Of a stretch of 39,520 nucleotides of DNA, positions 34,537-39,520 are shown piece after piece. How positions within the stretch are numbered: the first letter of the stretch is position 1; every line of letters starts with the position of its first letter. A model generated the notes under the pieces. That model was not told the origin of the DNA. It saw only the letters and a program-made list of their open reading frames with translations, and searched no databases. The translations under genes were made by a program, and so were the position numbers. This stretch comes from Acidobacteriota bacterium (GTDB taxonomy: Bacteria > Acidobacteriota > Vicinamibacteria > Vicinamibacterales > CAVVIG01): positions 1 to 39,520 of the forward strand of contig JACPZW010000007.1 of NCBI GenBank assembly GCA_016195265.1. The letters run 5' to 3'.

Positions 34537-35315
34537 CGCAGGAAGTCCATGTACCAGTCGAGCACCGCGGGGCCGACCGTGGCCGCGGCCGCCGCGCCCA
34601 GCGCGAGGAACGTCCCGAACGGGAGCGCGTACTTCATGCCGCCGCGGCGGCTGGCGATCACGACGACGCCGATGAGCGACCCGCTGAGCGACGCCATCAT
34701 CAGCGCGACCAGCGTGAGCTTCCACCCGACGAAGGCGCCAATCATCGCGAGCATCTTGACGTCGCCCATCCCGAGGCCTTCCTCGCGCCGCACGCGGTAG
34801 TACACCTCGGCGATGACCCACAACACCCCACCGCCCGCCGCGATGCCGATGATCGACGCCATCCATCCCGGCTCGGTGAGGAAACTGAACGCGAATCCGA
34901 CGACGATCCCCGGCAGCGTGATCGCATTGGGCAGCAGATGGTGCTCGAGGTCGATCGCGAACAGGACGATCAGCCCGCAGCCGAAGATGACGCGCGACGT
35001 GAAGAGCGGTGTGGGACCGTACATCCACAACGCGAGCGCGAACATGGCCGCCGTCAGCGCTTCGACGATCGGGTACTGCACGCCGATGGTGACGTGGCAC
35101 GAGCGGCAGCGGCCGCGCAGCGCGAGGTAGCTGAGCACGGGAATGTTCTCGTACCAGGCGAGCTCACGACGGCAGTACGGGCAGGCCGACGCCGGCCAGA
35201 CGACCGACTTGCCGAGCGGCAGGCGGTAGATGCAGACGTTCAGGAAGCTGCCGATGACCCCGCCGAAGGCGGCGGCCATGACGAGCAGCACGCGGGTCGG
35301 CACCTCGTCGATCAT
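34533..35315 (-). CDS. pilD: Prepilin peptidase / N-methyltransferase
   Basis: PilD cuts the leader peptides of type IV prepilins and methylates the new N-terminus in the inner membrane. The 260-residue protein has the methylase region with the metal cysteines C45, C48, C70 and C73 (CPYCRREL and CRSC). The peptidase aspartates are D122 (AIDLEHHLLPN) and D185 in the GxGD motif GLGMGDVKML. About seven to eight helices are predicted. ATG 35315 is chosen over a longer frame because it starts right before the first helix and overlaps the upstream stop as ATGA. It would process the pilins of both clusters and the pilin at the right edge. Confidence 0.95.
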   Translation of the reverse strand: MIDEVPTRVLLVMAAAFGGVIGSFLNVCIYRLPLGKSVVWPASACPYCRRELAWYENIPVLSYLALRGRCRSCHVTIGVQYPIVEALTAAMFALALWMYGPTPLFTSRVIFGCGLIVLFAIDLEHHLLPNAITLPGIVVGFAFSFLTEPGWMASIIGIAAGGGVLWVIAEVYYRVRREEGLGMGDVKMLAMIGAFVGWKLTLVALMMASLSGSLIGVVVIASRRGGMKYALPFGTFLALGAAAAATVGPAVLDWYMDFLR

Positions 35316-36274
35316 GATGGCGGCCGGCTGTCCACGGCGCGGGGCTCCTCGGGCAGCGGCCACAACCGGGACGACTGCGCGAGGGTCACCCGGCCGTCGC
35401 GCATCATGTACGGCGTGCCGGTCGGATCGACGGGCGTGCCGGGATACACCCGCGCGCGCACGATCGCGGACCAGTCCGCTGCGGGCGCGCCCGCGCGGCG
35501 CGCGTAGTCATCGAGCGTGCGCTGCAGCGCGTCCAGTTGATCGAGCGCCTGCAACTGCAGCAGGCGCCGTTCGGCGTCCTGGCGCAGCCAGTCGATCTCC
35601 GACGACTGCCGAATCGCCTCCCATATGACCCGAGACGACTGTCGGTCCCCGCCCTGCGCAAGCGTCGTCGCCGCCAGGGACCGCAGCCACCACGGAGCCC
35701 CGGGCACCTGGCTCGCCTTCCCGAACCAGTCGGCGGCGGCGCGGTAATCGTGGTCGTACCAGTAGTGCACGAAGCCGATGTCTTCCATGTACTCCCACTT
35801 ATCGGGCCGTTCGCGCAGTCCCTTTTCCAGCAGCGTCACGGCCAGATCGGGCCGTCCCGGGCCGGAGGGATACGGCTCCGCCAGGAACACGGCGCCGAAG
35901 CGGTAGGCGATGTTGAAGCGCGGATCGAGCGACGTGGTCAGATCGAGCAGCGGATAGAGCAGCGCGTAGGCGTCGCTGGTCGCGGCGGCAAGCATCGGCG
36001 GCGGATCGGGGACCCCGGCCAGCGCGGCGAGTTGGCGCTTCGCGTCCCCGTAATACTGGATCGCGCGAATCCAGTACACGTCGGCCGCCAGCGCGTTGTA
36101 GGCGACCGTGAGGCGGCGCAGCATCGGCCCCGACTGAATGTAGAGCGATTCTTCGTCGAGGGCGCGGGGCGGGTACATCCGATCGCGCAGGGCCTGCAGT
36201 TCAACCGACGCGCCCACAAGCGTGGCGGCCAGGATGGCGACGCCGGCGATGGCGGTGACGCGCCGGTCGCGCAT
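35312..36274 (-). CDS. TPR-like envelope protein in the position of PilG
   Basis: A 320-residue protein with an N-terminal hydrophobic anchor (about 8-24, MRDRRVTAIAGVAILAATLV). Helical repeats follow (DVYWIRAIQYYGDAKRQLAA, LLDLTTSLDPRFNIAYRFGA, EDIGFVHYWYDHDYRAAADW), similar to TPR repeats. It contains no catalytic motif. Its stop and start overlap those of neighbours (ATGA and TGATG). In Myxococcus the cluster order is pilA-pilG-pilH-pilI-pilD; this gene lies between the ABC permease and pilD, so it may be a PilG-like accessory. Sequence similarity to PilG was not checked. Confidence 0.7.
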   Translation of the reverse strand: MRDRRVTAIAGVAILAATLVGASVELQALRDRMYPPRALDEESLYIQSGPMLRRLTVAYNALAADVYWIRAIQYYGDAKRQLAALAGVPDPPPMLAAATSDAYALLYPLLDLTTSLDPRFNIAYRFGAVFLAEPYPSGPGRPDLAVTLLEKGLRERPDKWEYMEDIGFVHYWYDHDYRAAADWFGKASQVPGAPWWLRSLAATTLAQGGDRQSSRVIWEAIRQSSEIDWLRQDAERRLLQLQALDQLDALQRTLDDYARRAGAPAADWSAIVRARVYPGTPVDPTGTPYMMRDGRVTLAQSSRLWPLPEEPRAVDSRPPS

Positions 36275-37080
36275 CACTTGAAATCCCTGCGCGAAAACAC
36301 GAGAACCGAGATTGCGAGGAACGCCGCCACGTACAGCACGGCGTACAGGCCCGCGAGGCCCATGTAGCCGAACGCGACGGGCAGGCCGTGGACGACGTCC
36401 GCGCGCACGTCGAACTGGGCCAGGTTCGGCAGCGCCCACGAGAGCCCCCGCGCAAGACGGGCGGCCGCCGGCGAGTCGAGCATGTCCGCGAAGTTGCGCA
36501 GGTCGTTCGTGAAGTGCCCGACGATGTACAGGCCGAAGGTCAGCGCGGCCGAGAGCATCGGCGTCGAGAACGTCGAGAAGAACAGCGCGATCGCGGTCAC
36601 GATACTCAACTCGGCCACCAGCAACGCGGTCGCCTTGAGCAGCGCCGGATCGAGCGCCGGCGCGTCCCAGATGCGCGCGGCCGCCGGCGACACGCCCCAG
36701 GACATGTAGGCCAGCACCGCGTACAGCGCGACCGCCATCACGCTGATGTTGACGACGAGCGTGAGCACGAGGCCGCAGTACTTGCCGAGCAGCAGCTGGT
36801 AGCGGTGAATCGGCTTCGCGAGCAGCGAGTACACGCTGCGCCGCTCGACTTCCTTCGAGACCAGCCCGATGCCGATGAAGACGGCGATGAACACGCCGAA
36901 GATCGACGTGGCGGCGAGTCCGAGGTCCTTGATGATCTTGACGTCCTGCCCCGCCGTCAGCTGGCCGATAAGGTACGACGCGCCGATCATCAGGATGGCG
37001 AAGAAGACGAGGTTGTAGAGCACCTTGTCGCGCACGGACTCGCGAAAGACGTTGACCGCGATCCACGCCGTCGCTTTCAC
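36274..37080 (-). CDS. pilI: ABC-2 type permease, PilI-like
   Basis: A 268-residue six-helix membrane protein. Features are ATSIFGVFIAVFIGIGLVSK, EVERRSVYSLLAKPIHRYQ (the typical cytoplasmic loop of ABC-2 permeases) and a C-terminal helix ending VFSRRDFK. Start GTG 37080 overlaps the ATPase stop by 4 nt and has a GGAGG ribosome site (37086-37090) five bases upstream. With the ATPase it forms an ABC transporter whose Myxococcus counterpart (PilH/PilI) is needed for pilus assembly. The substrate is unknown, and the PilI name rests on synteny. Confidence 0.78.
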   Translation of the reverse strand: MKATAWIAVNVFRESVRDKVLYNLVFFAILMIGASYLIGQLTAGQDVKIIKDLGLAATSIFGVFIAVFIGIGLVSKEVERRSVYSLLAKPIHRYQLLLGKYCGLVLTLVVNISVMAVALYAVLAYMSWGVSPAAARIWDAPALDPALLKATALLVAELSIVTAIALFFSTFSTPMLSAALTFGLYIVGHFTNDLRNFADMLDSPAAARLARGLSWALPNLAQFDVRADVVHGLPVAFGYMGLAGLYAVLYVAAFLAISVLVFSRRDFK

Positions 37081-38057
37081 GGATGCCTCCCGGGGTCGGG
37101 TTCGAGTCCGCGCGGTGCGTTCGTCACGCCGGGGGCCGTCACGTGCTCGACGAAGAATTCTTCCAGCGTCTGCCGGATCGGGTTCAGCGAGACCAGGTGC
37201 GCGCCGGCCGACGTCAGCTCGCCCACCAGCCGCGCCGGCACGGAATCGGGCGGCAGCTCCAGCAGATAGCTGCCCTCGTTCATCCGTACGGCACGGCGCA
37301 CGCGCGGCCCGAGCGCGGCGATGGTCTCGTCACGGACGCCGGAAACAACGAGCTCCCAGCCGCGCGCCTGGAACGGCAGCATGTCCGTCAGCCGGCCACT
37401 CGCGGCGAGACGGCCGCGGGCGAGGATCGCCACACGGTCGCACAGCGCCTCGGCGTCGCTCAGCACGTGCGAGCTGAAAAATACGGTGCAGCCGCGATCG
37501 CGCAGCCGGAGAATCAGCGCGCGGACGTCGCGGCGGCCGAGCGGGTCGAGTCCCGACATCGGCTCGTCGAAGATCACCAGCTCGGGATCGTTGAGGATGG
37601 CCTGGGCGATGCCGACGCGCTGCAGCATCCCCTTCGAGAACTTGCGCAGCTGCAGCCGACGCTCGGCCCCGATGCCCACCTCGTCGAGCAGACGCGTCGC
37701 GCGCGCGCGGCGCTCGGCGCCAGCGTAGCCGAACAGGCCGGCGAAGTACGTCAGGAGCTCTTCCGCCGTGAGGTAGTCGTAGAAGTACGGATGTTCCGGC
37801 AGGTAGCCGATGCGCCGCTTGACCGACAAATCGCCGAGCGGCCGTCCCAGGATTTCCGCGCGGCCCGCCGTCGGAAACACGAGCTGCATGAGCAGCTTCA
37901 GCGTCGTCGTCTTCCCGGCGCCGTTGGGACCGAGAAAGCCGAAGACTTCGCCGGGCGCGATCTCGAGCGTCAGGCCATCCAGAGCGCGATACGGGCGCTT
38001 TCGCCAGAAACCAATCGCGTAGTCCTTGGTGAGCTCAAACGTCGCGAGCGCTGGCAC
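37077..38057 (-). CDS. pilH: ABC transporter ATPase, PilH-like
   Basis: The 326-residue ATPase has Walker A GPNGAGKT (43-50), the Q-loop region around YLPEHPYFYDYLTAEE, signature FSKGMLQR, Walker B ELVIFDEPMSGLDP and H-switch SSHV. The last 80 residues form a C-terminal extension usual in ABC-2 partner ATPases. Start GTG 38057 is 9 nt downstream of the VKOR-DsbA stop. Its partner is the following permease. Alternative annotation: generic ABC-2 ATPase; the PilH link comes from order and neighbouring pilD and pilS. Confidence 0.82.
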   Translation of the reverse strand: MPALATFELTKDYAIGFWRKRPYRALDGLTLEIAPGEVFGFLGPNGAGKTTTLKLLMQLVFPTAGRAEILGRPLGDLSVKRRIGYLPEHPYFYDYLTAEELLTYFAGLFGYAGAERRARATRLLDEVGIGAERRLQLRKFSKGMLQRVGIAQAILNDPELVIFDEPMSGLDPLGRRDVRALILRLRDRGCTVFFSSHVLSDAEALCDRVAILARGRLAASGRLTDMLPFQARGWELVVSGVRDETIAALGPRVRRAVRMNEGSYLLELPPDSVPARLVGELTSAGAHLVSLNPIRQTLEEFFVEHVTAPGVTNAPRGLEPDPGRHP

Positions 38058-38066
38058 GCTGGGTAG

Positions 38067-39281
38067 TTACTTCGCCGCGGCGTGTTGCAGTTCGTAGGCG
38101 ATCGCCTGATCGAAATACTGCGGCGGCAGCGCGCCTTCGATCTTGACACCGTTGATGAAGAAGGTCGGTGTCGACTTGATGCCCAGCTGGCGGCCGAGCG
38201 CGATGTCGCTCTTGACCAGCGCGATGGTCGCCGAGTACCTGGCGTCGAAGTCCGCGATCTGACCCAGATCGTGCGCGGCCTGACGGACGCCGGGCGGCGT
38301 CATCGTCGGCTGGTGCGTGTACAACCACTCCTCCATCGCGTCGGTCTTGTTATGCGCCTGGGCCAGCCGCACGGCGACCGCGGCATCGCACGCCGCCGGA
38401 TGCAGCGTCTGCGTCATGTTGTCGTTGCAGTCCTTGTTCAGCGGGTAGTCCTTCAGCACGAGCCGGACGGCGCCGGGATGCTCGGCCTCGTACTTCGCGA
38501 AGATGGGCTTGTACTGCAGGTACGACTGCCCGCACGCCGGGCACTGGAAGTCGTTGAACTTGACGACGAGCACCTTGGCGCCCTCGGTGGGCACGACGAG
38601 CGGCACGCGGAGCTGCGATGTGTACCACCGCTCGAATTCCGAGACCTGCGTCTGCGTGGGCGCGGGCGCGGCGGCCGGCGTGGCTCCGGTGGTTTCACCG
38701 GAGGCCGCCGCGCTTTCGCGCGGGAAGAACGCGAGCGTCGAGGCCGCGCCGACGAAGAGCAGCACGGTCACAAGGAGCGCCAGCGGGCTGGTCACGAGGA
38801 CGCAAAGATCGCGGGCGGCACGGCGTGGCAGTGTAGTCATGGGGACTGAGGTGGCCGCGCCCGACACGAGAAAGAGCCCGATCACGGCGGCATACGTGGT
38901 CAGGCACATCAGACAGACTGTCTTCAGCAGCACGAACGACGCGTAGCCGAGGTAGAGGACCACCGCGAGCGCCAGCGTCGACCCGACGAACAGATACCCG
39001 GGCACGTTCTCGCGCACTGCCGGACGAGCGGCCAGGCCGCTGAGCGAGAGCACGCCCGCCACGACGAACCAGAGGGCGCCGAAGATCGCCACCGGAATGC
39101 CCCGCACGGTGCTGAACCGGCTCATGTAGACCTGCGTACAACTGATCGTCGCGTTGACGTCGCAGAAGCTCAGGTACGTGGGGTCGTACAGCAGCCGGTA
39201 GTGCACGTAGGCGGCCGCCACCGAAGCGCCCGCACCGACAAGGGCACACGCCAACGCGAACAATGCCGCGCGCTTACTCAT
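38067..39281 (-). CDS. VKOR-DsbA fusion (vitamin K epoxide reductase-like plus thioredoxin-fold)
   Basis: The 404-residue membrane protein joins a disulfide generator and its oxidase. The N-terminal VKOR domain has about five helices, loop cysteines C40 and C48, and quinone-site CLMC (C123, C126). An Ala/Pro/Thr linker (about 188-212) leads to a DsbA/thioredoxin-like domain with CPAC (C247, C250) and cis-proline P372 (STPTFF). It would make disulfides in the periplasm and be reoxidised by quinone. Pilins in this window have paired cysteines, so they are possible clients. ATG 39281 is used; a promoter directly upstream argues against the longer TTG frame to 39323. It is the first gene of the long pilus/glycan operon. 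Confidence 0.93.
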   Translation of the reverse strand: MSKRAALFALACALVGAGASVAAAYVHYRLLYDPTYLSFCDVNATISCTQVYMSRFSTVRGIPVAIFGALWFVVAGVLSLSGLAARPAVRENVPGYLFVGSTLALAVVLYLGYASFVLLKTVCLMCLTTYAAVIGLFLVSGAATSVPMTTLPRRAARDLCVLVTSPLALLVTVLLFVGAASTLAFFPRESAAASGETTGATPAAAPAPTQTQVSEFERWYTSQLRVPLVVPTEGAKVLVVKFNDFQCPACGQSYLQYKPIFAKYEAEHPGAVRLVLKDYPLNKDCNDNMTQTLHPAACDAAVAVRLAQAHNKTDAMEEWLYTHQPTMTPPGVRQAAHDLGQIADFDARYSATIALVKSDIALGRQLGIKSTPTFFINGVKIEGALPPQYFDQAIAYELQHAAAK

Positions 39282-39294
39282 GAGAATCGTACTG

Positions 39295-39323
39295 GTTGTA
39301 GCCGAGGCGGCGTCCGGCGTCAA
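39295..39323 (-). promoter_or_regulatory. Sigma70-type promoter of the VKOR-DsbA/pilHI/pilD/pilS/GT operon
   Basis: On the minus strand TTGACG (39318-39323) and TACAAC (39295-39300) are 17 bp apart. The start point would be near 39288, leaving a leader of only about 6 nt before the ATG at 39281. No Shine-Dalgarno site is visible, so the first gene may be translated from a nearly leaderless transcript. Confidence 0.6.
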
Positions 39324-39330
39324 GGCTCGA

Positions 39331-39370
39331 ACAAAACAAAAGGGCGGAGGCCGTTGCCGGCCCCCGCCCC
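39331..39370 (-). terminator. Rho-independent terminator of the pilin gene at the right edge
   Basis: Read leftward, a GC-rich hairpin (39342-39352 paired with 39359-39369, one mismatch, 6-nt loop) is followed by TTTTGTTTT (39333-39341). It lies 23 nt after the pilin stop and 8 nt before the next promoter, so it separates the pilin gene from the downstream operon. Confidence 0.9.
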
Positions 39371-39392
39371 TTGCCCCTGAACCGACCGCTCG

Positions 39393-39520
39393 TTACTGAA
39401 CCGGCGTATCGCCGGCCGCCGGCGCGCCGCCGTAGGTGGCCGCCGCCTTGAAGAAGATCGTCCCGCGTGTGTCGCTCGCGAACGCCCGCGTGCCCGTGCC
39501 GTTGAACGTGACCGGGTCCG
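39393..39520 (-). CDS. C-terminus of a type IV pilin, probably major pilin PilA (partial)
   Basis: Only the last 41 codons are inside the window. They read FNGTGTRAFASDTRGTIFF and then a short Ala/Gly/Pro tail ending DTPVQ. The RAFASDTRGTIFF form is typical of the end of PilA/GspG-type pilins, whose N-terminal helix lies outside. A strong terminator directly downstream fits a highly expressed gene. Its place next to pilHI, pilD and pilS supports PilA. The family call is inferred from a short stretch. Confidence 0.65.
   Translation of the reverse strand, partial: DPVTFNGTGTRAFASDTRGTIFFKAAATYGGAPAAGDTPVQ

Overview
The window is GC-rich, densely coded chromosomal DNA from a Gram-negative type bacterium. 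It carries Tat export, a lipoprotein, Wzm/Wzt-type export and type IV pili. The gene set and style (archaeal-type ProS, N-terminally extended TatC, a Myxococcus-like order of pil genes, VKOR-DsbA fusion, many glycosyltransferases) suggest an Acidobacteriota bacterium, perhaps Vicinamibacteria. That assignment is an inference and was not tested. I saw no rRNA, tRNA, CRISPR, phage or insertion sequence.

Region 1 (1-6261), housekeeping: a truncated S41 processing protease (-), tatA-tatC (+) behind a good sigma70 promoter, a HEAT-repeat protein (+), proS (-) and aroB (+). Three of the gene junctions here hold short tandem repeats (7, 9 and 8 nt units) followed by inverted copies. The 8-nt array behind aroB is the largest.

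Region 2 (6262-14701), minor pilins and their control. A leftward set runs pilV-like, pilW-like, pilX-like, a periplasmic hypothetical protein and a PilR/NtrC-type sigma54 activator. A rightward set runs fimT/gspH-like, pilV-like, pilW-like and a long pilX-like gene. The two sets diverge from a 371-bp region holding a consensus sigma54 (-24/-12) promoter aimed at the rightward set.

Region 3 (14740-33263), surface glycan synthesis and export. It contains about nine glycosyltransferase proteins, several with two domains, and one 827-aa protein joining a glycosyltransferase, a methyltransferase-like domain and a NodB-type deacetylase. It also holds a Wzm/Wzt-like ABC exporter, a TMTC-like membrane TPR protein and a lipoprotein that shares a domain with the neighbouring glycosyltransferase.

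Region 4 (33271-39520), pilus core: histidine kinase (PilS-like), prepilin peptidase PilD, a hypothetical protein plus an ABC transporter in the position of Myxococcus pilG/pilI/pilH, a VKOR-DsbA disulfide enzyme, a terminator and the 3' end of a probable major pilin. Nine leftward genes from the VKOR-DsbA gene to the GT4-GT2 gene at 28682 are overlapping or nearly so, and have one recognisable promoter. Pilus maturation, signalling and glycan genes therefore appear to be one transcription unit. The simplest reading is a type IV pilus plus surface polysaccharide (or pilus glycosylation) island controlled partly by PilS/PilR and sigma54.
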